A DNA stretch of 64,000 nt from JBFWUW01 sp050247075 (GCA_050247075.1 JBFWUW010000032.1:7636-71635), one strand, 5' to 3'. Shown: positions 41,289 to 50,940, counted from the stretch's first letter. Notes: generated by a model not told the origin, from the letters alone. Program-made: numbers and translations.

Positions 41289-42335
41289 CTACCGCGCTAC
41301 CCGGTCCAGGGCGACCGGCAGAAAATGCACCCCTTGGCCGTTCAAGAAGACCGTGCCAACGTGTTGCGGGTCGAGTTCAATGGTGCGGGCCGAGTAGTAG
41401 CGGGCGGCGATGCTGGTCTCTGGCAGCAGCGTAACGGTACTGTCGCCGTTCCAGATTTGGCCGTCGTCGGACGAAAAATTGTAGCGCAAGCCTTTGTTGT
41501 CGGTCCCCACGCCCCACGTCACCAGCAACCGCCCGTCGGAGAGGACAGTCAGGTAGCGGCCCTCGGCGCTGTCGGTATCGGTGGGGGCCGCCGGAAAGTT
41601 TTCGATGGCCGACCAGGTTTGGCCTTCATCGACGGAACGCAGCAACACGGGGCCCATCGCCAACAGCGAGCCTTTCGCCGTCCGCACAATCTGCTGGAAG
41701 GCATGCTGGCGGCCATCGGGACCGGCCAGCGGGTAGGCCTGCGACTCGCCGCTGTCCGGCTGATACAGGCGCGGCGGGCCTGCCCGCAATGGCAGCAGCC
41801 AACGGCCTTCGCTCCACGGCAGCACATTGTGCCGCACCGCCCCCAGGTGTTTGCCATCGACCGGGCCGATCAAGGCTTGCTCGCTCCAGGTTTTCCCCTG
41901 GTCGTCGCTCAACGTGTACAGCAAGGCCCGCTCGTAGTAGCCATCGGTGGCTTTGTCGTCGGCGATGTAGTTCCAAGTCACCAAGACGCGGCCGTCGGGC
42001 AGCGTGTCGGCGGTGCCGGGATAGACTTCAAACGTCTCGACTTCGCGGATCACGTCGGGCCGCTTGGCCGACGTGGCAATGACCGCTGGCTCCGTCCAAG
42101 TCTGGCCGTTATCCTCCGACCGGCAACATTGCAGCACATTGGCGGCCTTGAAGACCACCAGCAGCTTTCCCGGTTCGGTGCGGCAGATCGAAGGATGAAC
42201 ATGCCCGCCCGCCCCCTTAAAGATCGTCACCGGCACGTCATCGGCCCGCAACGCCAGCCCGCCCATCAGCCAGGCCAGCCAGCCGGCGGCCAACAGTCGG
42301 GCGAAACCGCGGCAACGGAACCGTGAGAAATGCAT
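41289..42335 (-). CDS. Exported sialidase-fold (BNR/Asp-box) protein
   Basis: The 348-residue product has a signal peptide ending near GGLALRADDVP and a six-bladed propeller with Asp-boxes SEDNGQTW, SDDQGKTW, SVDEGQTW and a weaker SSDDGQIW. The fold is shared by sialidases and related exo-hydrolases. The catalytic Arg triad and Tyr could not be placed with certainty, so the enzymatic role is unconfirmed. Planctomycetes have many exported sialidase-like proteins acting on sulfated or complex glycans. It is a single-gene unit upstream of the catalase on the same strand. Confidence 0.8.
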   Translation of the reverse strand: MHFSRFRCRGFARLLAAGWLAWLMGGLALRADDVPVTIFKGAGGHVHPSICRTEPGKLLVVFKAANVLQCCRSEDNGQTWTEPAVIATSAKRPDVIREVETFEVYPGTADTLPDGRVLVTWNYIADDKATDGYYERALLYTLSDDQGKTWSEQALIGPVDGKHLGAVRHNVLPWSEGRWLLPLRAGPPRLYQPDSGESQAYPLAGPDGRQHAFQQIVRTAKGSLLAMGPVLLRSVDEGQTWSAIENFPAAPTDTDSAEGRYLTVLSDGRLLVTWGVGTDNKGLRYNFSSDDGQIWNGDSTVTLLPETSIAARYYSARTIELDPQHVGTVFLNGQGVHFLPVALDRVAR

Positions 42336-42892
42336 GGCGTGGCCTCGTGAATGCTAGGATTGACGTTACCCGTTCCATTTTAGCCGTGTTTTGGGGGTTG
42401 TGGTTCAGGTAAGCTTAACCGTAAAGTTCCTGCCTTGCCGGCTTGATACGCGAGAAGGCGGACCAATTTGGTGACGCTTGCCAGGCATGGGGCGTCTTCA
42501 TTCACCGCCAGCGGCAAGGCGGGAGCCATTTGGAAAGAATGAAGGCGGAAGGATGAAGGACGAAACGAGAGGGTGGCTGGTTCAGACGGAGCATGGGGAC
42601 AGCCATCATCACCGGTCGGCGCAAGGGACCGGTCGGCGCAAGGGACAGCTACCGTTACTGGTTGGCATGGTGGGGCGTCCACGGCTGCCGAAGATCGGCC
42701 AGCGAGTACATGACGACCTCGGCTGACACCGCAGCCCCCGGGGCTTCCCATCGCGGGCACGCTCTTCGACGAGTTTCGTAACATGCGATCCAACAGAATG
42801 TTACGATATTCGCGCGTCCGCAATAGCACTCGCTCGAATTATGAGTGTCCCTCGGCCGCGTCCCTGGTCCGCGCTGGTTCAGCACAGCCCCA
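42336..42892. other. Intergenic region, left degenerate repeat of the VWA cassette
   Basis: No gene is supported. The 42590-42810 part resembles 47500-47710: both contain ggggacagccatcatcac, a gccgaaGATCGG-like stretch, and a CCAACANNATGTTAC end in the same order. The direct tandem ggtcggcgcaagggac (two copies at 42614 and 42630) is inside this repeat. Confidence 0.6.
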
Positions 42893-44215
42893 CTACGGTA
42901 TCTCCGTATGCGTACCGCGGAATTTATCCGCGATTCTCTGCAGCGACGCTTCCCCCCGCTCTTTAGCGCGGAATGCGACCGTGTTAATGCGGGCGGGCTG
43001 AGTCGGCATTTGCATCAAGTAGCGCTGCGTGTCATCGGTGAATCCTCCATCCGAGAGGATGTAAATTACGTCGGGCTTCAGGGCGAAGGCCTTCTCCATA
43101 GCGGCATGGGCGTTGGTACCCCGGGCCAGTTCCATGCTTTCCAGATAACGTTCGAGCCGCGTGATATTCAAGGTGTCAGCCGGGACGAGGTCGTTCGGAG
43201 GATTGGGATCGAACATGGAACGCATCGCGTCGCTGAAAAACAACACATAGAATTTTTGCGGCGGCGACAGAGATCGAACCGAGCGGAGCAATTCTTCCTT
43301 GGCTTGCTTGAATTTTCCCCCCTTCATGCTGTTAGAGCTATCGACCACGAAAACAACTCGCGAACCGCGCCCCTTGGTCCCAAAGAACGAAGTCTGCTGA
43401 TTGTCGTTGGGGGCTGGCTGGGCCGAACTCTTGGACATCACAATCAACACTTGCGTGCGCTTGTTTGCCGTTACCACCACGGGTGAGTGCGACTGAAGCG
43501 CATATCCAGCCGCTCTGGCGGCGACCTGCCATGTGCCTGGCGTGGCGGATTGGCCATACACGCCATTGAGATTGGTCGTCGCGTGGTGAACTCGCGGGTC
43601 AACGGCGCGGCGAAGTAACACATTGGCGTCTGGGATGGGGACGTTGCCGTTGCCGGACCGTTCCACCACTCGCACCACCAAAGTACCTTCGCCTTGGGCC
43701 GCTTGCGTATTTTCTGGGTCGTTGTTTGGATTATTGGCGCTATTCGGCGGCGTGGAAGGCTGAGGGGGGACGCCTGGCTTGCGCTTACCGGGCCGATTGG
43801 ACTTGGCATTGGCGGGGTCGGGCACTTCCGGTGCCGCATTGTCGGGCGAGTCGCTGCCTTGCGTGAGTACAAAATCCAGGACGCTTGCGCCCTCCGTCGC
43901 CAGTTGAAAGCCTCGTCCGGCATCTTCCGTGCGAAAGCCTTCCGCCGCCAAATGGTATTCATATTGGCCGGGCCGCAACGGGCGGATCTGGTAATAGCCG
44001 GCTTCGTCTGTCGTCGTTTGGCCGACACTTTTCCCTTGGTCGTCGAGAAATTCAACCGTTGCGCCCGCGACCGGCCCCAGGTGTTCGCCTTCCGCGGTCT
44101 GTCCACTGATCCGGCCGTGGACGCTGGCCTCGGCCGCTTGGGCATGGGTCGCCGTCCATGGCGCGCAAATAGCAAGAACCAGCAATAGCGACCATGTCCG
44201 TCGTGTGGTTGGCAT
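42893..44215 (-). CDS. Exported protein with carboxypeptidase-regulatory-like domains and a VWA domain
   Basis: The 440-residue protein has a signal peptide (RTWSLLLVLAICAPWTATHA). Two beta-sandwich domains of the CarboxypepD_reg type follow: one at about 32-120 (GRISGQTAEGEHLGPVAGAT, DEAGYYQIRPLRPGQYEY) and one at about 185-265 (VLLRRAVDPRVHHATTNLNG), separated by an Asn/Pro-rich linker. A VWA domain runs from about 290 with the MIDAS motif VDSSNSM and SDGGFTDD. The protein should bind a metal-dependent ligand outside the cytoplasm. It is the downstream gene of a pair with the 952-residue protein at 44317. Confidence 0.85.
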   Translation of the reverse strand: MPTTRRTWSLLLVLAICAPWTATHAQAAEASVHGRISGQTAEGEHLGPVAGATVEFLDDQGKSVGQTTTDEAGYYQIRPLRPGQYEYHLAAEGFRTEDAGRGFQLATEGASVLDFVLTQGSDSPDNAAPEVPDPANAKSNRPGKRKPGVPPQPSTPPNSANNPNNDPENTQAAQGEGTLVVRVVERSGNGNVPIPDANVLLRRAVDPRVHHATTNLNGVYGQSATPGTWQVAARAAGYALQSHSPVVVTANKRTQVLIVMSKSSAQPAPNDNQQTSFFGTKGRGSRVVFVVDSSNSMKGGKFKQAKEELLRSVRSLSPPQKFYVLFFSDAMRSMFDPNPPNDLVPADTLNITRLERYLESMELARGTNAHAAMEKAFALKPDVIYILSDGGFTDDTQRYLMQMPTQPARINTVAFRAKERGEASLQRIADKFRGTHTEIP

Positions 44216-44316
44216 GAGTTCCGCTCCGGGCGGGAATGGGATTGATGGGAAAAAATTCGTGTGAGATCACTGCAAGCCAACGCGGGTGGCGAAACGCCCG
44301 CGGCGGTATCGAATCG

Positions 44317-47175
44317 CTAATTATTGTCTGGCACAAGCCGTAGGCCGAAGACGCCCACCGCGTCCGTGGGGTCGGTCGCCTGCAAGCCAATCATGAACGT
44401 CACCGAAACATACGAAACCGGTCCGGCCGCCGTCCTTCCTAGCCAGGCGTGGGAATTTCCTTGTGCTCCTCCCTTGGCGGTGAAAGTGGTGATGGCGTAC
44501 TTCGTTGCATCATGCGGAGAAGCCGCCATATTGTTGCTGGCCATCAAGTCGTAGCGGATCGGCATGTCAATCAACAAGCACGGGGCGGGCGTCTGGCCCG
44601 CGGCGAACTTTTGATAAACGATCGGCTGGGGCGTTTGCATGGTGAGGAACGGCACCGTGGATGCCGGACGGACCGACACATTAACTCGCGTCTGCACCGA
44701 TGCGGTGGCTGGTGCGTTTCCGCCTAGAAACGCCACATGTCCTACCACGCGCCAACCCTTGGCGGGGGTCGCCAGGTTGGCGGGAATGGGCACCACGCCT
44801 TCGTATTGAATGGCAATACGCTCGCTGCCCGAGGCCGGGCGCGCAGCGGCGCTATAGGCTGGCTGGCCGGCTGCACCGACGAGAGGAATGTAATTGGCGA
44901 AGGTCAAGGCGAAACTGCTGTCTTGCTCGGTATTTAGCGGCCAGGCGCTGGAGGAAGCTTGCGGATCGGCCGTAAAAGACGACTTCCAGGGGGCAGGCGC
45001 ACCGTTGTTTGGCAAGACTTGAAACGACGGGGGCGGCGCTTGCGCCGCAACCAGTTGTCCTTGTGAAAAGACCTGCCCCGGCAAGATCACGGCGGCATGA
45101 GGCGACGTGGATTCCGCCGGAAACAGCGGCAAAATCGAACCAAATCCCGATACCAGTGCGGTGCCATCGGCCGCCAGAGCGGTCACTTTCGGCTGGACGT
45201 ACAAGTAATGGGCGTCGGCCCCCGTCAACTGCGCTTGAATATTAGAGACCGCGATCGCTGGCGGCCGGGCCAGCATCGTCTGGGTGCTGCCGCCCGCGGA
45301 GGGAGGAATGTTCGTCTGTGTTGCCAGCGGCGTGCCGATAAGCGGCGGGTTCTTGTGCGGAAGAACGCCAAACAGATCGACTCGGTAGCTGCTTACGTTG
45401 GAGGAGTCGCCGGAAACCCGCCAATTGACCGTGGCCTGGTCCTTGTCGCGCAGGATCGAAATGGACGGATTGATACGAATGTTCGCCAGGACCGGCGCGG
45501 CGGGGGCCGGCGTTGGCGTCACCGGCCGGTTCGCCGGTTGCCCGGCGGGCGAATTTGCGATGGCGGGGGTGGCGCTTGGGTTTCTCTTATTCCGCTTCTT
45601 GTTCGGCGCATTAGCGACCGGCACGCTAGGAATGCTGGGCGAATTGACGTTAATTGTCAACGACGGGCTGTCCGGCAATCGTCGGCGGCGACGGCGCGGC
45701 GCGTTCATGCTGTAGGGGTCAAACGGCGCGTCTACAAACACCGGAGGGGGCGGATCAAGCGGAAACGGACCGGGGCCTATCTCTGGATCACCGGCCGGAT
45801 CGGGTTGGTCCTGGGGATCCGACGCCAGATCGTCGCTCGGGGATGGCTCTTCATTGTCGTCCGGGGGAAGAGGCTCCGACTCCGTTCCGTCGGGGTCGTC
45901 CTCGGCCTCTTCGCCCGTCAGGATCGATCCCGACTTCCAAAGCGCCACTTGGCGGCGGCCGCGCTCGGGGACGGCATTCGCCACGCCCTGGGGATCGCGG
46001 GCGGATGTCGGCACCCAAACCAATTGGCGAATCTCCGCTCGCTCCCGCGGAAAGCGGTCACTGTCGTAGAGCAAACGGTCGTTTGCGCGGACCACAATTC
46101 GCTTGAGCCGCATACGATCTGGCGGCGTGGTCTGCGGTTCGTCGTGCGGAGAAATACCGATGCCGATCTGTTTTACCTCGTCGACAAGCACCGGGTTAAG
46201 CTGCATTTCCGCCGGAGTGACCACAAATGTCTGCGGTTCCGGCTCGACGCCCAACGGATCGGCCTCGGAGGAGAGCATGAACTTGTGCCCCGCCAACCAC
46301 AGATAAACCGGATTGCGCGAACCCGCATTCGGCAGGTCGAGAGTCGTGATGGTGACTTCCAGCGATTCGATCCGATCGCCCTCCAAGGTCGGGGGCGTAA
46401 AATGTTCGGGCGATTCCAAATACCACGGAAGCGCCCCAGCCAGCCGCGCGGAAAGCAAATTGATGTCCCTGGCCGCCGCTTCGGTTTTTTCCCTGAGTGC
46501 TTGGACGCGCAGCAACTCCTCGTCGGTGGCCAAGCCGTTCCGCACCATCCCGTCCAGGCCGGAAATCTCCTCAATGTCTAGCTGGAATTCGCTCAACAAC
46601 GTTTGTAATTGGGCCTGGTTGCCGCGCTGGATGGCTTGCGGATGCAGCTTGAGATTTGACCGGGACGCCAGCGGACGGCCGTTGGCTTCGACCGTGTACC
46701 CCAGCAATACCCAGTCGGTTCGGCCGAGCGAAGCGAATCCGATGGATTGCAGATCGCGCGTCCGCAACTCGGCCAGCAACCCTGGCGTGACGCGCAGTTC
46801 GTCAGCTCCAGGACTGGCCTCTGGGTCGGCCAGGAACTCAAACGTGGCCTTCGATCCGGGCTCGACCGACGTGACGCCCGGTGACAGCGATGACTTCTGG
46901 GGAATTACCGCCAGGCCCGGACCGCGTTGTACCGCACCCAACGGAAACAGCCGCAAGGGTGCGCCGATCCCTAAATGGACGTCGATGGCTTCCGCCAGCG
47001 GCTCGCCCTCATTGCCAACTTCAATGGTGATCCGCAACGAGTGGAGGGCCTCGTCGGGTTCGCTCTCCTCTTGGGCCCGGCCGGAGGCCAGCATGGCCGC
47101 GATGGCAGCCAACCCTGAAACCAACGCTAGCCAAACGGATCCGCGTTGCGCACACTTCCGCACAAAAACTGGCAT
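44317..47175 (-). CDS. Large exported protein, 952 residues, function unknown
   Basis: The protein has a signal peptide (VWLALVSGLAAIAAMLASG), then beta-rich regions that look like two PLAT-like sandwiches (SLRITIEVGNEGEPLAEAI; ESLEVTITTLDLPN with VYLWLAGHKF), an acidic/Pro-rich linker of about 150 residues, a repeated Arg patch (APRRRRRRLPD), a fibronectin-like block (QATVNWRVSGDSSNVSSYRV) and a last beta-rich domain. The PLAT comparison is weak. GGAGAG precedes the ATG at 47175; a TTG-type upstream start was rejected. Its stop is 101 bp from the start of the VWA gene, so they probably form one operon. Confidence 0.6.
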   Translation of the reverse strand: MPVFVRKCAQRGSVWLALVSGLAAIAAMLASGRAQEESEPDEALHSLRITIEVGNEGEPLAEAIDVHLGIGAPLRLFPLGAVQRGPGLAVIPQKSSLSPGVTSVEPGSKATFEFLADPEASPGADELRVTPGLLAELRTRDLQSIGFASLGRTDWVLLGYTVEANGRPLASRSNLKLHPQAIQRGNQAQLQTLLSEFQLDIEEISGLDGMVRNGLATDEELLRVQALREKTEAAARDINLLSARLAGALPWYLESPEHFTPPTLEGDRIESLEVTITTLDLPNAGSRNPVYLWLAGHKFMLSSEADPLGVEPEPQTFVVTPAEMQLNPVLVDEVKQIGIGISPHDEPQTTPPDRMRLKRIVVRANDRLLYDSDRFPRERAEIRQLVWVPTSARDPQGVANAVPERGRRQVALWKSGSILTGEEAEDDPDGTESEPLPPDDNEEPSPSDDLASDPQDQPDPAGDPEIGPGPFPLDPPPPVFVDAPFDPYSMNAPRRRRRRLPDSPSLTINVNSPSIPSVPVANAPNKKRNKRNPSATPAIANSPAGQPANRPVTPTPAPAAPVLANIRINPSISILRDKDQATVNWRVSGDSSNVSSYRVDLFGVLPHKNPPLIGTPLATQTNIPPSAGGSTQTMLARPPAIAVSNIQAQLTGADAHYLYVQPKVTALAADGTALVSGFGSILPLFPAESTSPHAAVILPGQVFSQGQLVAAQAPPPSFQVLPNNGAPAPWKSSFTADPQASSSAWPLNTEQDSSFALTFANYIPLVGAAGQPAYSAAARPASGSERIAIQYEGVVPIPANLATPAKGWRVVGHVAFLGGNAPATASVQTRVNVSVRPASTVPFLTMQTPQPIVYQKFAAGQTPAPCLLIDMPIRYDLMASNNMAASPHDATKYAITTFTAKGGAQGNSHAWLGRTAAGPVSYVSVTFMIGLQATDPTDAVGVFGLRLVPDNN

Positions 47176-47930
47176 TGGATTCTCTCCGGGTGAAAAACAA
47201 GCAACGCTCAACTCAGTTGCCGCTGGGGACGAAACTCAGGCCGCTTGCTGATTCGCTAGAACACGAGATGCCGCGAGGATTGGCCAGAGCTTCCCAACAA
47301 TCGAAAGCTCGCGGGCATGGCTGCTCTCGCGAATTGAACCCGGAAATATGAACGAAGTTGTGATGATAACCGACGGACGGCGGCAAACAAGAGTGCGCGG
47401 CACAATTCCATATGTTCGCCAAAGGTCTACTTCCCGCGATTGCGCATCGCTTGGGCGGACCGCTGATCGGGCGACCCGGGGACGGCCATCGACACGGGGC
47501 AACCTGGGGACCGGGGCAACCTGGGGACAGCCATCATCACGGGGCGGACCAAGGGATGGCTACTGCAATGGGTCGGCACGGTGGGCCGTGCGAGAGTGCC
47601 GAAAGTCGGTCAGCAAGTTCGTAAGGGGTTTTTGCCGACACCGGGCATTTCTTCGCGTTGGATGTCGTTTAGCGAGGTTCGCAAGCTGCCTGCCAACAAC
47701 ATGTTACATTCCTCATGCGCCCCCATTGCGCATGCTTGCACGGTGGGTGGCAACAGGTTTCCATATCAGCTATGTGATTGAACATGTGCCACTGATGACG
47801 TTTCCGTAGGTGCCTTAACACTTTGACTGGCCCACTGGCGGGCAAGCCGCCAGTGGCACCCTCATTCCAGGCTCTTGCAGGCGGTTTCTCCCGTCCGACC
47901 CAATTCGCAAATTCTAACTCCACCCATCCC
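47176..47930. other. Intergenic region, right degenerate repeat of the VWA cassette
   Basis: About 750 bp without a supported gene. The 47500-47710 section is related to 42590-42810. An inverted, exact 34-bp match to the palindrome at 18411 is at 47826-47859. Other open frames in this stretch have no protein-family match. Confidence 0.6.
47826..47859. repeat. GCCACTGGCGG palindrome, inverted copy
   Basis: actggcccactggcgggcaa followed by gccgccagtggcac is the exact reverse complement of 18411-18444 over 34 bp and can form a 9-bp-plus stem. Confidence 0.85.
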
Positions 47931-49940
47931 CTAATCATCCCCCACAATACTCTCTCGCACGCGGCGGGCTGGCGGTAGGGAGTCGAGGAAAAGTTTGCCG
48001 TAGGGTTTGCTGGCTACCCGCGGGTCGAGGATGACCACGGTGCCGCGGTCGCGGCGGGTGCGGATCAGCCGGCCAAAGCCTTGCTTGAGCTTGATGACCG
48101 CCTCGGGCAGCGAGTAATCCTTGAAGGGGTTGCCGCCGGCGGCGCGGATGGCGTCCAGCCGGGCCTCGACCAGCGGTTTGTCGGGCACGCTAAAGGGGAG
48201 CTTGGTGATGATGACCGTTTGCAAGGCGTCGCCCGGCACGTCTACCCCTTGCCAGAAGCTGTCGGTCCCCAAAAGCACGGCACGCGGGTTGGCCTTGAAG
48301 CGGTCGAGCATTTGCCCGCGGGGCAAGTCGCCCGACTGCGTGTAGAGCGCCAGGTTTTGCGAGGCCAGCCAAGGTGAGAGGGCGGCGGCGGCTTTTTCCA
48401 TCATTTGGTAGCTGGTGAACAGGGCAAAGGCGTGCCCGTCGGTGCGGCCGGCGTAACGGCGGATCATCCGCACGACTTGCCGGTCGAACTCGGCCCCGGC
48501 CGATACGGGGTCGGGCATGTCGGGTACCACGACCAACCGGGCTTGCTGGGCATAGTCGAAGGGGCTGCCCAGCACGCGGCTGTCGCACTGGGTCAGGCCA
48601 ACGCGGCTCTTGAAGAAGTCGAACGAGCCTTGCCCGCCGACGGCCAGCGTGGCGCTGGTCATAATGACGCTGGGGACTTGTTCAAACAGATGCTCGCGGA
48701 GGGCCGGGCCGACATCGATCGGCGCGGCGGCCAGGCGGGTTTTGGGGCGGCGTCCATGCATCTGCTCGATCCAATAGACCGCGCCATCGGTCTGCTGCCG
48801 CCGCCAACTTTCGACCGCGCCCGACAGCAGCCGCAAGCGGTCGCGGGCCGAGACAAAGTCTTGCTTCTGTTCGTCTTTGTCTTTCAGGCGGTCGGCGAAT
48901 TTATCCAACATGCCGGCCAGCCGGTCGAGCGCATCGCTAAGCTGGTTGGGGACCGGGGTGGGCCGTTTGATGCGGCCATTGGCGGAACCTTCGTCGTCTT
49001 GCCACAGCCGCAAGTCGGTGAAGAAATCGTTGGCCCGGTGGCGGCACTCCAGCACCACGCGTTCGGCATCGCCGAGTTTGAAATGCGGCAGCAGCCCTTT
49101 GTTGGTGCGGTCGTTGTAGAGCTTGTTGAGCTGGTAGTCGATCTGCGCGCTGGTGACATCCATGCCCAGGTGGTCGCCGGCCACGGCCTCCACCGTGTGG
49201 GCCTCGTCGAAGATCACGGCGTCGTAGTCGGGCAATAGGCTGATGCCGTCGCGCCGCAGCGACAAATCGCTGAAGAACAACGCGTGGTTGACCACCAAGA
49301 TCTGCGCGCCTTGCACGCGGCGGCGGGCAGCATAGTAAAAACAGTCGTTGTGGCTGGGGCACTTGCGGCCCAGGCAGTTGCCGTGGTCGCTGGCGACTTC
49401 GTCCCAGACCTGCGGCAAGGGGCGAAAGTCGAGGTCGGACCGCGAGCCATCGGTGGTGATATCGGCCCACGACTTGATATCGGCCAGTTGTTTGAATTCA
49501 TCGGGCGTGTTGAACAGGCTGCCGCCCCGCTCCAGCGCCGTCCGCATCCGCCGCAGGCTGATGTAGTTGCCGCGCCCCTTGACCAGCACCACGGTAAATT
49601 CCAAGGGAATCACCGCCCGCAACAGCGGCAGGTCTTTTTGCAGCAGTTGCTCTTGCAGGCTAATGGTGTGCGTGGAGATGACGATTCGCTTGCAGGCGGC
49701 GGGTTTGTCGTCGGTGCCGCCGGCGGTGGCCAAAATGGCCGGAACCAAGTAGGCAAAGCTCTTGCCGACGCCGGTCCCCGCCTCGACCACCAGGTGCCGC
49801 TTGCGGGTGAGGGCCGCGGCGACGGCTTCGGCCATTTCCAACTGTTGGGGGCGCGTTTCGTAGTTGGGCAAGCGGGCGGCGATGCGGCCTTGCGGTCCCA
49901 GGATATCGGTCGGCGAGAGCGTCGGCAGCGGTGGTGCCAT
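47931..49940 (-). CDS. dinG: DinG/XPD-family ATP-dependent DNA helicase
   Basis: The 669-residue superfamily 2 helicase has the Walker A motif VVEAGTGVGKSFAYLVPA, a DEAH box (VIFDEAHTVE) and the final motif KQGFGRLIRTRRDRG. Cysteines in GNCLGRKCPSHNDCFYY lie where XPD/DinG proteins hold their 4Fe-4S cluster; three are clear here and the fourth would need alignment. It unwinds DNA 5'-3' and may resolve R-loops or repair intermediates. The ATG at 49940 directly precedes the QLEMAEAVAAAL start motif. The gene stands alone in the cassette-flanking area. Confidence 0.9.
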   Translation of the reverse strand: MAPPLPTLSPTDILGPQGRIAARLPNYETRPQQLEMAEAVAAALTRKRHLVVEAGTGVGKSFAYLVPAILATAGGTDDKPAACKRIVISTHTISLQEQLLQKDLPLLRAVIPLEFTVVLVKGRGNYISLRRMRTALERGGSLFNTPDEFKQLADIKSWADITTDGSRSDLDFRPLPQVWDEVASDHGNCLGRKCPSHNDCFYYAARRRVQGAQILVVNHALFFSDLSLRRDGISLLPDYDAVIFDEAHTVEAVAGDHLGMDVTSAQIDYQLNKLYNDRTNKGLLPHFKLGDAERVVLECRHRANDFFTDLRLWQDDEGSANGRIKRPTPVPNQLSDALDRLAGMLDKFADRLKDKDEQKQDFVSARDRLRLLSGAVESWRRQQTDGAVYWIEQMHGRRPKTRLAAAPIDVGPALREHLFEQVPSVIMTSATLAVGGQGSFDFFKSRVGLTQCDSRVLGSPFDYAQQARLVVVPDMPDPVSAGAEFDRQVVRMIRRYAGRTDGHAFALFTSYQMMEKAAAALSPWLASQNLALYTQSGDLPRGQMLDRFKANPRAVLLGTDSFWQGVDVPGDALQTVIITKLPFSVPDKPLVEARLDAIRAAGGNPFKDYSLPEAVIKLKQGFGRLIRTRRDRGTVVILDPRVASKPYGKLFLDSLPPARRVRESIVGDD

Positions 49941-50316
49941 CCGTGAAAGCCGCCATGCAAGTAGGGTGCCAAGGAACGTTTATATTACGGACTAATTTTC
50001 GACAAACGCGGAACTGCTCCCTCTCCCGGTACTCCGGGAGAGGGTTGGGGAGAGGGCGAAGCGGAAGGAGACGCTCCACTCCACGCAGCCCTCACCCCGG
50101 CCCTCTCCCAGAGGGAGAGGGGGAAAACCAAGCGACTCTCCAGTAATAAAATCCACGTCCCCAGGGAGTGAATGCCCCATCTTACCCGATTTTGGCGATT
50201 TGGTTGTAATCGTCTTATCAACCGCTACAATCCACACGTCCTATCCAAATGTGGCGTGGCGTTCAGCACGCTTTCACTCTGATGTTGCACCTTTGTCGCG
50301 AGGGAGGTCCTTGCCC
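49941..50316. other. Divergent region with palindromic repeat
   Basis: The 376-bp gap between the helicase and the hydroxylase operon holds the fifth CTCCCTCTCCC repeat at 50017-50122 and AGGGAGG at 50301-50307 before the 2Fe-2S gene. No other gene is supported. Confidence 0.55.
50017..50122 (-). repeat. CTCCCTCTCCC palindromic repeat, full copy 5 (inverted)
   Basis: Same element as at 13907 but in the opposite orientation: ctccctctcccggtactccg begins it and gccctctcccagagggagag ends it. The centre differs from the other copies. Confidence 0.85.
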
Positions 50317-50940
50317 ATGAAGGATCAAGAACGCTCAGGGCGGCCAGCTAGTGGCTACAACCGCCGCGAATTTTTGCGGGGGTCGAGTGCGGCCGCCGCG
50401 GCCACTGCGTTGGCCACCGGCCCAGGCCTGGCGGCCCCCAAGGACGAGCCGAAAAAATCGGCCGTCGCCGCTCCCGGCTTGCATTACATTCTGCTCAACG
50501 TCAACGGCAGCGACCACTCGGTCAAGGTCGAGCCGCGGATGACGCTGCTGGAGGTATTGCGCTACCAACTAGGGCTGACGGGTGCCAAACCGGTCAGCGC
50601 CGATGGCAGCAGCGGTGCCAGTACCGTGTGGGTAGAAGACCGCCTGGCGAGTGCCTCGACCACGTTGGCCATGGAATGCGTCGGCAAGAAGGTCCGCACG
50701 GTGGAGTCACTGGGTGGTGCCGAACCGGACGCCGTTCCGCTGGCCTTTGTCCATCAAGATGCCCAGCAATGCGGTTTTTGCACGCCGGGCTTTGTGGTGG
50801 CGGTGCGGGCATTTCTGGATAAGAACCCCCAGGCGTCGGAAGCGGAAATTCGCGCCGGACTGAACGGTAATCTCTGTCGCTGCGGCACCTATGCCAATGT
50901 CGTGCAGGCAGCGCTCGAAGTCGTGAAGGGAGGTGCCTGA
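50317..50940 (+). CDS. Molybdenum hydroxylase 2Fe-2S subunit, Tat-exported, plant-type cluster ligands all Ser
   Basis: The 207-residue subunit has a Tat signal (NRREFLRGSS, then an Ala-rich core). The N-terminal domain is a plant-type ferredoxin fold whose four expected Cys ligands (C-x4-C-x2-C-x11-C) fall on Ser94, Ser99, Ser102 and Ser114 (GAKPVSADGSSGASTVWV). The second, helical cluster domain is complete: Cys152 and Cys155 in QQCGFCTPGF, Cys187 and Cys189 in LCRCGTY. DNA codons AGC, AGC, AGT and TCG are unambiguous. The protein therefore probably carries one cluster instead of two (inference). It overlaps the Moco subunit start by 1 nt. Confidence 0.9.
   Translation: MKDQERSGRPASGYNRREFLRGSSAAAAATALATGPGLAAPKDEPKKSAVAAPGLHYILLNVNGSDHSVKVEPRMTLLEVLRYQLGLTGAKPVSADGSSGASTVWVEDRLASASTTLAMECVGKKVRTVESLGGAEPDAVPLAFVHQDAQQCGFCTPGFVVAVRAFLDKNPQASEAEIRAGLNGNLCRCGTYANVVQAALEVVKGGA

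Noticed and set aside
42380..42829. 149-residue minus-strand frame
   Set aside because: Crosses the degenerate repeat and lacks recognisable protein features.
42893..47175. Integrated phage or plasmid island
   Set aside because: No integrase, phage structural gene, att-like direct repeat at a tRNA, or change in base composition; only degenerate flanking repeats.
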